From assembly GCA_023418595.1 (NCBI GenBank), contig JAEZZI010000017.1, forward strand, positions 1 through 26,848: DNA of 26,848 nt, given 5' to 3'. The position numbers were made by a program, and so were the translations under genes. The DNA comes from Pseudomonadota bacterium (lineage in GTDB: Bacteria; Pseudomonadota; Alphaproteobacteria; Sphingomonadales; Sphingomonadaceae). Of the stretch, positions 1 to 5,914 are shown in pieces (the first letter of the stretch is position 1; every line of letters begins with the position of its first letter). Under the pieces are notes generated by a model, which searched no databases, had not been told where the DNA came from, and saw only the letters and a program-made list of their open reading frames with translations.

Positions 1-463
1 GGTCTGGGGAGGAAGAAAGGGAGGGGGCGGGAAAGGGGGTAGTGGCGGGGACTTCCGAGGAAGTCCGGTTAACGTCCACTTCTGTCCGCAATTTTCCGCG
101 TTTGTCCGCCTTCCTTACTCGGTCCCGCTTTCGAGCATTGCACGGGCGGCAAAGCGTTTGGAGATTCTCAGGATCAACGGGATCGCCGCCTGCCATCAAA
201 GGTATAATATGATCGATCTGGAGTGCTTCATCGCTGCCGCATTCGAGGCAGGCAAAACCATCGCGTTCGAATACCTCAGCGCGGAGATGCGGGCTTACCT
301 GCCCCCCACCACGCTGGCGATAGCGACGGGTGTTCTGGCGCTCGGTTTCCCGACGTGCTTCGACGCGCGCATCAATTTCTTCCAGAGCGCGGACGGCAAT
401 CAGGATCGCCTCCATAGGCGCCCCGGCATCAGCCATCTGCTTCATGAGATCGGCAATACTCAT
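1..463 (-). CDS. HNH endonuclease, 3' end cut by window edge
   Basis: The frame opens at an ATG (463-461) that overlaps the stop of the DnaA-like gene (ATGA) and stays open to position 1, giving at least 154 residues. The N-terminus is helical. It is followed by a classic HNH zinc fold: FERDGFACLECGS, then IDHIIPLMAGG, then ENLQTLCRPCNARKRDR. The two CxxC pairs bind structural zinc and the His-Asn-His residues (IDHI, ENLQ and downstream) form the nicking site. The tail is basic, then Pro/Ser-rich. In many siphoviruses an HNH nuclease lies just before the terminase genes and assists packaging, so packaging genes may follow to the left. That role is inferred; the HNH assignment is clear. Confidence 0.88.
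   Translation of the reverse strand, partial: MSIADLMKQMADAGAPMEAILIAVRALEEIDARVEARRETERQNTRRYRQRGGGQVSPHLRAEVFERDGFACLECGSDEALQIDHIIPLMAGGDPVDPENLQTLCRPCNARKRDRVRKADKRGKLRTEVDVNRTSSEVPATTPFPAPSLSSSPD
54..110. repeat. Six helically phased TCC(G) repeats
   Basis: TCC occurs at 54, 64, 75, 85, 95 and 105, usually as kTCCGn, so the repeat period is 10-11 bp, one helical turn. The array lies inside the basic tail of the HNH gene, next to a polypurine tract (about 8-60). It could be an iteron-like protein-binding array or a chance result of Arg/Lys/Thr codons. The pattern is directly visible; the function is not known. Confidence 0.4.
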
Positions 464-744
464 CCCGCCCTCACCTTCGCGACGATCGCCTGTGCCGCGT
501 CGTCCTGTTCGAACCTCTTGAGGGCGTGCATGACGGTCGTAAAATCGACCTGCATCCGCGTCCCGATGGCGCGGTATCCGGCCCGCCGATCGCGCATGAG
601 GCGCATGACGGCGCGGCGGGCGGCGATGACCTTGAGCGAGCGCCCCTCGCCCGTCAGCGTGTCAACGGGCAGGCCCGACGCAGCGGATACCTGTTCGAAG
701 ATCGCGCGCGCGTCAGCCAGTGGCAGCGGTAGGGGGACGCTCAT
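460..744 (-). CDS. Stand-alone DnaA domain IV-like DNA-binding protein
   Basis: This 94-residue protein corresponds to the C-terminal helix-turn-helix domain of the replication initiator DnaA, without the AAA+ ATPase. Visible hallmarks are the basic helix RSLKVIAARRAVMRLMRDR (about 35-53), the YRAIG turn and the recognition motif DFTTVMHALKRFE (about 67-79), which matches the DnaA signature D-H-T-T-V-x-H-A except that Phe replaces the first His. The family binds DnaA boxes through this segment. The start overlaps the RusA stop (ATGA) and the stop overlaps the HNH start, so all three are translationally coupled. Likely roles are recognition of a phage origin or competition with host DnaA; neither can be shown from sequence alone. 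Confidence 0.82.
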   Translation of the reverse strand: MSVPLPLPLADARAIFEQVSAASGLPVDTLTGEGRSLKVIAARRAVMRLMRDRRAGYRAIGTRMQVDFTTVMHALKRFEQDDAAQAIVAKVRAG

Positions 745-1088
745 CCCAGCACCTCGATTTCAACACGGCCCGGCTTTTCAGGCTTGCCGAAACGGATCGT
801 GGGCGCGGCAAAGACCCGGTCGTCCACGCCAATCGCAGCGGCAATGCCGTCTTGGTAGGCCTTGAGGCTGCCCCGCGCGTTGTCGTCGTCGATCGGGTGG
901 CGAGTCTTTGGGTAGAAGGTGACGATCCACTCGATGCGGGTCGATAAGCACGTCGCCGCGCATCCCCCGGCAGCCAAGCGCGCGTAATACGCCCACTGCT
1001 TATGCTTCTGGAACGCACGGTGCTTGGCCATGCGATGGCCTCGACCATTCGGCCAGAGGATTTTGTCGGGGAACGGCAGAACGATCAC
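741..1088 (-). CDS. RusA-like Holliday junction resolvase
   Basis: This is a protein of about 115 residues starting at GTG 1088, two bases after the GapR-like stop; a longer frame to 1205 would run back through that gene and is not favoured. It starts VIVLPFPDKILWPNGRGH and contains the RusA core IDDDNARGSLKAYQDG followed by IGVDDRVF. These carry the clustered Asp residues that bind magnesium and cut four-way junctions in the RusA family. Length fits the family (about 120). In phages RusA resolves recombination or replication intermediates, often before packaging. It overlaps the DnaA-like start by an ATGA. Confidence 0.85.
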   Translation of the reverse strand: MIVLPFPDKILWPNGRGHRMAKHRAFQKHKQWAYYARLAAGGCAATCLSTRIEWIVTFYPKTRHPIDDDNARGSLKAYQDGIAAAIGVDDRVFAAPTIRFGKPEKPGRVEIEVLG

Positions 1089-1089
1089 G

Positions 1090-1329
1090 TCAGAACGCCA
1101 ACCCAAGCTGAACCGCGTAGGTTTCGCGCAGCGCTTCCTGTTCCTCGCGCTTGTTGCGCTCGATCGCCCGTTCCCGAATCGCCCATTTAAGCGTGGGCAC
1201 GTCAAACCCGACCGCCTTCGCTTCTGCGAACACGTCTTTCAGGTCGTCCTGAATGCCCTTGCGTTCTTCGATCAGGCGTTCGGCCCTCTCGACATACTGG
1301 CGCAACTGGTCGGCGCTGGAATCGCTCAT
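1090..1329 (-). CDS. GapR-like (DUF2312) nucleoid protein
   Basis: This 79-residue protein starts MSDSSADQLRQYVERAERL and continues with EERKGIQDDLKDVFAEAK and GFDVPTLKWAIRER, the DUF2312 pattern. The family includes Caulobacter GapR, a small dimeric or tetrameric coiled-coil protein that clamps overtwisted DNA ahead of replication and transcription. Here the C-terminus diverges (RNKREEQEALRETYAVQLGLAF) and the length is slightly below the cellular form (about 89). A clear GGAG lies before the ATG, which overlaps the upstream stop (TAATG). In the replication half of an early operon it may modulate topology during phage replication; that is inference. Confidence 0.85.
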   Translation of the reverse strand: MSDSSADQLRQYVERAERLIEERKGIQDDLKDVFAEAKAVGFDVPTLKWAIRERAIERNKREEQEALRETYAVQLGLAF

Positions 1330-1490
1330 TATTTCACTCCTTGGATTGCGGCCCGCACCAACGGGTCAGCGAGAAACCGGCGGTGATGCGCGCGTGCAGC
1401 GGCCTTGCGTGCGCGCTCGCTCTCGACCCGGCGCGCGGCCAGGCGATCGTATGCGTCGGCCATGTCTTTGGTGAGGATGAGCAATGCCAT
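1329..1490 (-). CDS. Small basic helical protein, 53 aa, unknown
   Basis: An open frame starts at ATG 1490, overlapping the previous stop as TGATG, and ends with a TAA that overlaps the GapR-like start. The product begins MALLILTKDMADAYDRL and is then Arg/Ala-rich (RRVESERARKAAARAHHRR), a predicted amphipathic helix. No family is recognised. Perfect fit between two genes with coupled junctions on both sides, and absence of a competing frame, support it as real. Confidence 0.6.
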   Translation of the reverse strand: MALLILTKDMADAYDRLAARRVESERARKAAARAHHRRFLADPLVRAAIQGVK

Positions 1491-2017
1491 CAGTAACGGC
1501 TCCCCATCTCGCGCTCATGCTTGAGGCGCATGTTCAGCACGTTGTTCGCGATGACGCGCTCGGCATGGCGCTTCGTGCCGGCGATCTCGGCTTCGATGAT
1601 CGCGCGCGCTTCGGCGGCTTTCAGGCCCTTGCAGCGAACCAGATCACGATATTCCTGGCGACGTTCGGGCGGGCACCAACCCAGCACGGTTTCCTCGCGC
1701 GACGCGATGGCCTTTGCGCGCGCCTGGGGACTGGCATTGCGCGCCCGCGCTTCCGGGCTGCCGATCCGCTCGCGATAGATGGCCTTGCCCAGTTCGCGGC
1801 GGATCGCGACGACGTGAGGAAGCCGCCCCATGCGCGCGAGCCGTTCCCGATGTTCTTCGAGAAACGCTTCGTCCTGGAATTTCGCTCGAAATGCAGCGAC
1901 TCGCTTCGCGCTGGCGACAGGATCGCGGTTGATGGCCTTCGCGCTGCACGAACGGCACCGGCCCGACTTGTTGCCGCGGCCAAGTTCCTTCGGGCAATCG
2001 ATGCAGATCCGCGTCAT
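1490..2017 (-). CDS. Zinc-ribbon phage protein of unknown function
   Basis: The 175-residue product starts at ATG 2017 (MTRICIDCPKELGRG), in an ATGA overlap with the upstream gene; a start at 2101 would run through that gene. An N-terminal CxxC...CxxC cluster (CIDC, CRSC, residues about 5-24) looks like a zinc ribbon. The middle is helical and basic. The C-terminal part, WCPPERRQEYRDLVRCKG then AAEARAIIEAEI, has the look of a small HTH domain found in alphaproteobacterial prophages. A regulator or DNA-binding role is likely, but no characterised homologue is recognised. Confidence 0.7.
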   Translation of the reverse strand: MTRICIDCPKELGRGNKSGRCRSCSAKAINRDPVASAKRVAAFRAKFQDEAFLEEHRERLARMGRLPHVVAIRRELGKAIYRERIGSPEARARNASPQARAKAIASREETVLGWCPPERRQEYRDLVRCKGLKAAEARAIIEAEIAGTKRHAERVIANNVLNMRLKHEREMGSRY

Positions 2018-2232
2018 GCCGCCTGCGCTCCCAGGCCGCGCTTGATGTGCTGCCAGAGTTGATCGGCGCGGGACTGGGAAAATCCATTCGCCTTCGACCA
2101 ACCCCGGACGGAGCCGCCGTCAGCGACGTGCTCGGCCAGCGCATCCATGTTCGCGACGGTTTCGGCAGTCAGCGGGCGGTTGCGATCCTGCCGCACCGTC
2201 AGGCCAGCGTAGGAACCGGGGGCGCGGCTCAT
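2014..2232 (-). CDS. Small HTH-like phage protein, 72 aa
   Basis: The product begins MSRAPGSYAGLTVRQDRNRP and carries a predicted helix-turn-helix in the second half (EHVADGGSVRGWSKANGFSQ then SRADQLWQHIKRGLG), in which a short helix, a turn and a QSRADQLW recognition helix can be traced. It overlaps both neighbours by ATGA. A DNA-binding regulator is the best guess; no named family is recognised. Confidence 0.62.
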   Translation of the reverse strand: MSRAPGSYAGLTVRQDRNRPLTAETVANMDALAEHVADGGSVRGWSKANGFSQSRADQLWQHIKRGLGAQAA

Positions 2233-2732
2233 GCCCGCACCTGCCCACGAATCTCGACGATCTTCGCCCCACGCATCCGGTCGAGACGATCAAGCCAGCC
2301 ACCAACCGTCCGATGCACGCGGCGCAACCGAGCCTCGTTCTTGTTCAGCAATTCGTGATCGGTGATCGACTTGCCACCGGGACTATCGGGAGCCTCCGAA
2401 ACCGCGACCTCTTGCGCGACCGAGATCATGTCAATCGTCATCGGATCGGACGTGCAAACGCTGTCGGCGGCGACGTTCTTGACGCCATAAGCCGCGTCGA
2501 GTTCGTCGTGCGCGCTCTGATCGAACGCCAGCAGGTTCCACAGCTTGTCGGCACTGGGCAGGCTCGTGCCGCCCTTGATGTTGCGCAGATGGCGTTCGGT
2601 GACGCCCAGCCACATAGCGACCCGGCTATCACCGTGCGTGCGGCACAGGCGAGCGAGCGTGACCAGCCATGTCGAGCGGAAATCGGTTTCCGTAAGGGCA
2701 GACGCTTTGGGAAGGACGTTGTTGTCAGCCAC
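2229..2732 (-). CDS. HTH (XRE-like) putative regulator
   Basis: The 167-residue product starts at GTG 2732 with a GGAG six bases upstream and overlaps the previous stop by eight bases. Residues about 20-75 resemble a Cro/CI-type fold: LARLCRTHGDSRVAMWLG, VTERHLRNIKGG and LPSADKLWNLL. The rest is hydrophilic and ends in a basic helix rich in Arg (residues about 135-167). Its place, several genes into the leftward early operon, suggests a delayed-early regulator, a role filled in lambda by CII, but there is no sequence similarity to CII that I can see. Confidence 0.65.
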   Translation of the reverse strand: MADNNVLPKASALTETDFRSTWLVTLARLCRTHGDSRVAMWLGVTERHLRNIKGGTSLPSADKLWNLLAFDQSAHDELDAAYGVKNVAADSVCTSDPMTIDMISVAQEVAVSEAPDSPGGKSITDHELLNKNEARLRRVHRTVGGWLDRLDRMRGAKIVEIRGQVRA

Positions 2733-3093
2733 GGTCTATCTCCGTCGAATGATGAAAAGCATCGACCCGCCCACTGCGCATGCCGAGCGCATCGTCGCGA
2801 TGACGCTGCCAAGCGCCCGGCTCGCTGAGCGTGTCGATCGCCACCACACCGGCGAACAAAGCGTCGGCGTGATCGCAGGCGGGCGCGGGTTGGTGGCAGG
2901 CGGCGCAGAGTGCGGGGGCAGCGGGATGCGAACCGCCACCCCCGCCCGGTGCAAGGGAGGCAGCACCGGTGTTCGTGTATCCGTTGACCAGAGCGGCGGC
3001 TTCGTCGCTGCCCCATCCGGTCAAAACGAGGTCCGCGCGTGCGTGGACGGCGGGCGGCGCTTGCTCAGCGACCCGGTGAGTGTCGCCCGTCAT
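2725..3093 (-). CDS. Unknown protein with Cys/His cluster, 122 aa
   Basis: The frame starts at ATG 3093, in an ATGA overlap with the methyltransferase stop. The first half is Ala/Gly-rich and low in complexity. A cluster ALCAACHQPAPACDHADALF (about residues 61-80) places three Cys and two His as possible zinc ligands, followed by a more hydrophobic stretch (AGVVAIDTL) and a His/Asp-rich tail. No family is recognised. Tight coupling on both sides supports expression. Confidence 0.55.
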   Translation of the reverse strand: MTGDTHRVAEQAPPAVHARADLVLTGWGSDEAAALVNGYTNTGAASLAPGGGGGSHPAAPALCAACHQPAPACDHADALFAGVVAIDTLSEPGAWQRHRDDALGMRSGRVDAFHHSTEIDRG

Positions 3094-3815
3094 GCCACTT
3101 GCTCCAAAGCAGGGGCGCGAACATGATCCAGCAATCTTTCGCCGATAAATTTGGTGTAAGCGGGCGGGATGGCTTGCGAGAGCCCCGCCATCGTCATCCA
3201 GTCGATGCCCATCGCGCGCTGTGCTTCGCCGACCGGGAAGGTCAGCCGCGACCGGTTCTTGATGACGTTTTGCTGGGCAGTGCTCCCGGTTACGGTGATC
3301 GTCTTGCGGCGCCGATCATGCGCGTGCCCGCCATAAACACCGACGACACCGGTCCCGACGCCGTGCGAGCATTGCGGGACCAGTCCAATAAACCAGTTGG
3401 TTTCGAACAGACGATGCCGTTGCAGTTCAGCGCCGCACGAAGTCATCAACCCGAACATCGTGCCGCAAAGCATGAAGGGCGACCGCAGCGGCGCGCCAAC
3501 GACGTTTTCCATTACCCAGGGGCGCCCGCTAGCCATGAGCAGCGCGCGAGTTTCGGGAATGCGATCGACGTGATGCTGTTGGCGTCCGCTGACGTTGCTG
3601 ATGCTCGAGTGCGCCTGACACGGCGGGCTGGCGTGGATCGCGTCGAAGCTGGCGACGAAATCCGGGTCGAGCGTCAGACAATCAGCCTGGATGAACTCGA
3701 AGGGGTATCGCGGCTGCGGGCGAATATCGACGCCGACGACCTCGAAACCGGCTTGATGATAGCCCATGCCAGCGCCGCCAGCGCAGCAGAACAGGTCGAG
3801 CAGGCGGGGACGCAC
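3090..3815 (-). CDS. C5-cytosine DNA methyltransferase (Dcm-type)
   Basis: The 241-residue protein transfers a methyl group from S-adenosylmethionine to cytosine C5. Motif I is LDLFCCAGGAGMGYHQAGF (6-24), the catalytic loop is ASPPCQAHSS with nucleophile Cys66, motif VI is ENV (103-105), motif VIII is QRHR (132-135), and the closing IPPAYTKFIGERLL (216-229) matches the C-terminal motif of phage and GcrA-era alphaproteobacterial enzymes. It is short for the family, so the target recognition domain between motifs VIII and X is small. It starts at GTG 3815, directly after the stop of the upstream membrane peptide. No restriction gene is next to it, so it is probably an orphan used for protection of phage DNA or for gene control. 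Confidence 0.9.
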   Translation of the reverse strand: MRPRLLDLFCCAGGAGMGYHQAGFEVVGVDIRPQPRYPFEFIQADCLTLDPDFVASFDAIHASPPCQAHSSISNVSGRQQHHVDRIPETRALLMASGRPWVMENVVGAPLRSPFMLCGTMFGLMTSCGAELQRHRLFETNWFIGLVPQCSHGVGTGVVGVYGGHAHDRRRKTITVTGSTAQQNVIKNRSRLTFPVGEAQRAMGIDWMTMAGLSQAIPPAYTKFIGERLLDHVRAPALEQVA

Positions 3816-3959
3816 CTACCGCACCCCCATCAAGCAAACGCCCGTGAACACCCCCACCGTCACCAGCAGCGCGATCATCGCCACGAAGGCGAGCGCGCGC
3901 GGGAATGGGGACGCGGGCGGCGGGGTTTGGAATACGGGTTCGGGGTAGCGGCGGGTCAT
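3816..3959 (-). CDS. Single-span membrane peptide, 47 aa
   Basis: The frame starts at ATG 3959 in an ATGA overlap with the DUF551-like stop, and ends TAG directly before the methyltransferase GTG. The N-terminus is Pro-rich (PEPVFQTPPPASPFP) and is followed by one hydrophobic helix (ALAFVAMIALLVTVGVFTGV, about 23-42). It is below the usual ORF cut-off. The composition and exact fit support a real gene; the function is unknown. Confidence 0.6.
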   Translation of the reverse strand: MTRRYPEPVFQTPPPASPFPRALAFVAMIALLVTVGVFTGVCLMGVR

Positions 3960-4198
3960 GCTGCCGCCCCTTCACCCGGAAGCCAATGCGTAGGCTGCCA
4001 GCGCAGGAATCCGTCAATGCAAACGAAGCCCGCCGAACATTCCCAGACGCCGCGCTCCGCATTGAACGCGCCGCTCGTCTTGAACATGGATTCAGCCTTC
4101 ATCGACGAAGGATCGAGGTTGTGACCAACGCGGACGCGCGAGCCATCTTCCGGTGCGGTGCCGATGGGCTGCCAGCCCCCTGCGTCGCGCGCGCTCAT
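3956..4198 (-). CDS. DUF551-like phage protein
   Basis: The 80-residue product has the recognisable frame of this phage family: GGWQPIGTAPEDG near the start and LRWQPTHWLPGEG near the end, with two Cys (CSAGFVC) between. The family is common in phage early regions and has no known activity. Both ends overlap the neighbours by ATGA. It is the second gene of the leftward operon. Confidence 0.75.
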   Translation of the reverse strand: MSARDAGGWQPIGTAPEDGSRVRVGHNLDPSSMKAESMFKTSGAFNAERGVWECSAGFVCIDGFLRWQPTHWLPGEGAAA

Positions 4199-4389
4199 GC
4201 CGCTGCCTGCGAGGGCGTCTCGGCTGCCGCCCGCGCCGTTATAGCCTCCAAGGCGAGCAGCGTTCGCTCATCGACAGGAAGCACGCCCTTTTCCAAGCGG
4301 CTAATGGTGGATTGGTTCAGACCGAGCTTTCCAGCAAGCTCGGTCTGAGTGAGGCCTAGCGCCTTGCGCGTCGATCGAACATCAAGCAT
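4195..4389 (-). CDS. Cro-like XRE-family repressor
   Basis: The 64-residue protein is essentially a single XRE helix-turn-helix: RKALGLTQTELAGKLGLNQ, then STISRLEKG (residues about 8-36), followed by a short Ala-rich tail. ATG 4389 is preferred over 4419 because the region 4397-4424 forms the promoter. The gene is first in the leftward operon and diverges from the S24 repressor, which is exactly the place of Cro in lambda. The start codon lies about seven bases after the -10 box and no Shine-Dalgarno is visible, so the mRNA is probably leaderless. Operator half-sites lie in and beside its promoter. Confidence 0.85.
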   Translation of the reverse strand: MLDVRSTRKALGLTQTELAGKLGLNQSTISRLEKGVLPVDERTLLALEAITARAAAETPSQAAA

Positions 4390-4446
4390 GGCCCCAATTA
4401 TGCCGACAAGCATACTCAAGTCAAGCGAGTTATGCTTTCAGGAATT
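4390..4446 (-). promoter_or_regulatory. PR-like promoter and OR-like operator
   Basis: Read leftward, -35 is TTGACT (4424-4419) and -10 is CATAAT (4402-4397) with a 16 bp spacer; transcription would begin at or next to ATG 4389. Two half-sites of consensus CCGAnAAGCATAA face each other: 4403-4415 (in the spacer) and 4430-4442 on the other strand (just upstream of the -35). The same arrangement recurs at 6301-6337. A rightward promoter for the repressor must also lie between about 4430 and 4480 but I cannot pick it confidently. Confidence 0.7.
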
Positions 4447-4480
4447 AGCGCGGCAGCGCGCGGGTGATTATGCAACGCGC

Positions 4481-5149
4481 ATGGCCGCTAATGTTCTATC
4501 CGCGAATATCCGCTCGCTGCGCGCGGCGCTGGGGCTGAACCAAACGCAGTTTGCTGAGCGCCTCAACACAAGCCAACCGAACATCACGAAATGGGAGCGC
4601 GGCGTTACGCCCGGCGGCGAGCACCTCGCCATGCTGGCAGAGATGGCTCAGACAACAGCCGGTGATTTCCTAAGCCGTCCTTGGGAGCCCAAGGCTCAGC
4701 AAACCGATCACCCGCCCATCCTCTCCGCTGACGCTGGCGACACCGTAGAGATCATCCAGCTCGACCTATCGCTCTCGATGGGGCCGGGCACGATGATCGA
4801 GGATTTCGTAGAGAGTGAGGCGGTCAGCTTCGATGCTTCCATGCTCAAGCGGATCACGCGAACACCGTCCGATCGGCTGCGGTTTGTCACCGGGATCGGG
4901 ACCAGTCACGAGCCGAAATTTCAGCATAACGACCAGTTTCTGATCGACATCAACGAGCGCCGCCTCACCCGGATCGATGGCTATTACTGGATCACGTTCG
5001 AAGGCGCGCACGCATTGAAGCGGCTGCGTCCGGTCAGTGGGGGGCGTATCCAGATCGTGTCCGACAACCCGGAGTTCGCGCCGATGGAGGTTGGGATGGA
5101 CGAAGTGCGCATTGAGGGCCGGGCTGTCTGGTTTGCGAGGGGGTTATGA
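4481..5149 (+). CDS. CI-like prophage repressor (XRE HTH + S24/LexA-like peptidase domain)
   Basis: The 222-residue protein starts at ATG 4481; upstream in-frame ATGs would overlap the Cro gene and promoter. Residues 5-60 are an HTH (RSLRAALGLNQTQFAERLN, then QPNITKWERG). Residues about 85-222 are an S24 domain with catalytic Ser142 in GTSHEP and Lys180 in ALKRL. At the place where self-cleaving repressors have Ala-Gly before PG, this protein has Met100-Gly101 (SLSMGPG), so RecA-stimulated self-cleavage may be weak or absent. Its expected role is to hold the two early promoters shut in the lysogen by binding the operators at about 4403-4442 and 6301-6337. Confidence 0.88.
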   Translation: MAANVLSANIRSLRAALGLNQTQFAERLNTSQPNITKWERGVTPGGEHLAMLAEMAQTTAGDFLSRPWEPKAQQTDHPPILSADAGDTVEIIQLDLSLSMGPGTMIEDFVESEAVSFDASMLKRITRTPSDRLRFVTGIGTSHEPKFQHNDQFLIDINERRLTRIDGYYWITFEGAHALKRLRPVSGGRIQIVSDNPEFAPMEVGMDEVRIEGRAVWFARGL

Positions 5150-5247
5150 AAGTAGGGGGAGCCTTTCAATCGCACCCATCGTTTAAGATATAGCAGTGTA
5201 TGAATCTCTATGTTAGCAAGCGTACTCAGAGGATCACCAGAGGTCAC

Positions 5248-5433
5248 ATGACAAAGCGTCGATCTGCCGCATCGCTGATCGCATCCGGTATCGCCACGAT
5301 ATCGCTCCATCAGCACATGGCGATGCCGCGGATACTCACTACCGACGAAGCCTTTGCCGCAGACCGTAAGGCTCTGCGTGGGGACGCAAGTCGCGCGATG
5401 AAACGGCTAGACCGTGAACGCATCAGCGCCTGA
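5248..5433 (+). CDS. Small unknown protein in rexAB position, 61 aa
   Basis: The preferred start is ATG 5248, which has AGAGG six bases upstream; an in-frame ATG at 5200 lacks one. The product is basic (MTKRRSAASLIASGIATISL, later DRKALRGDASRAMKRLDRER) with one mildly hydrophobic stretch too short and polar to call a membrane segment. It overlaps the GTG of the DUF2335 gene by 20 bases. The preceding 98 bp after the repressor stop hold an AT-rich patch (about 5182-5195) that could be a promoter. No family is recognised. Confidence 0.5.
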   Translation: MTKRRSAASLIASGIATISLHQHMAMPRILTTDEAFAADRKALRGDASRAMKRLDRERISA

Positions 5434-5914
5434 TAAAGGCGTCAATCAGCTACCAGACTCGGAATCCGATTCGACTGAGATCACTCCCCAAAAGTTAGAG
5501 CCGGTTTTAACAAAGCTCGATCCAGACGAGCGCGATATAGTCTTTGAAGTAATGCGGCAGCAAATGAGCCATTCAGGCCCGCTGCCATCTCCTTCGACTT
5601 TGAAAGACTACGATGAGGTTCTTCCCGGTCTAGCGGAACGGATTGTTCGTCTCACAGAGGGCGAGCAAGAACACCGCCACGAGATAGTGGAACTGGCAGT
5701 AAGGCGTTCTGCGCGCCTGAAAGATCGTGGGCAGATCATGGGCATGATTGCCCTTGTTCTTATGCTTTCCTTCTGCGCCTATCTCGCCGCCATTGGGAGC
5801 CCCTCTATAGCTGGGTGGGTCGCCGTGGGGTTGATAGCTGCGGTCGTGGGCATTTTCGTGATCGGCAAGGCAGGTGACCGAGCTGAAAGCAACGAACCTG
5901 AAGAAGAGGCCTAG
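5414..5914 (+). CDS. DUF2335 membrane protein, candidate exclusion effector
   Basis: The 166-residue protein has an acidic N-terminus, then the DUF2335 core SGPLPSPSTLKDYDEVLPGL and AERIVRLTEGEQEHRHE (about 53-90), and two close transmembrane helices (about 107-127 and 132-151), ending in an acidic tail. The family is described only as a predicted membrane protein and is frequent in prophages. It starts at GTG 5414 inside the previous gene and overlaps the HIRAN gene, so the three are likely co-translated from the repressor's transcript in the lysogen. Together with its place this suggests a superinfection-exclusion or abortive-infection effector comparable in position to RexB; this is inference. 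Confidence 0.75.
   Translation: MNASAPDKGVNQLPDSESDSTEITPQKLEPVLTKLDPDERDIVFEVMRQQMSHSGPLPSPSTLKDYDEVLPGLAERIVRLTEGEQEHRHEIVELAVRRSARLKDRGQIMGMIALVLMLSFCAYLAAIGSPSIAGWVAVGLIAAVVGIFVIGKAGDRAESNEPEEEA

Noticed and set aside
1000..1011. TTATGCTTCTGG, a near match to the operator half-site
   Set aside because: It lies inside the RusA coding sequence, is single and unpaired, and has no promoter next to it, so it is likely chance.
3090..3815. Restriction-modification system
   Set aside because: Only the methyltransferase is present; no restriction endonuclease could be recognised in adjacent genes.
3039..4124. Long plus-strand frame of 361 codons
   Set aside because: It lies antisense to the methyltransferase and neighbours, has low-complexity Arg/Ala/His-rich content and no domain; the minus-strand genes carry clear motifs.
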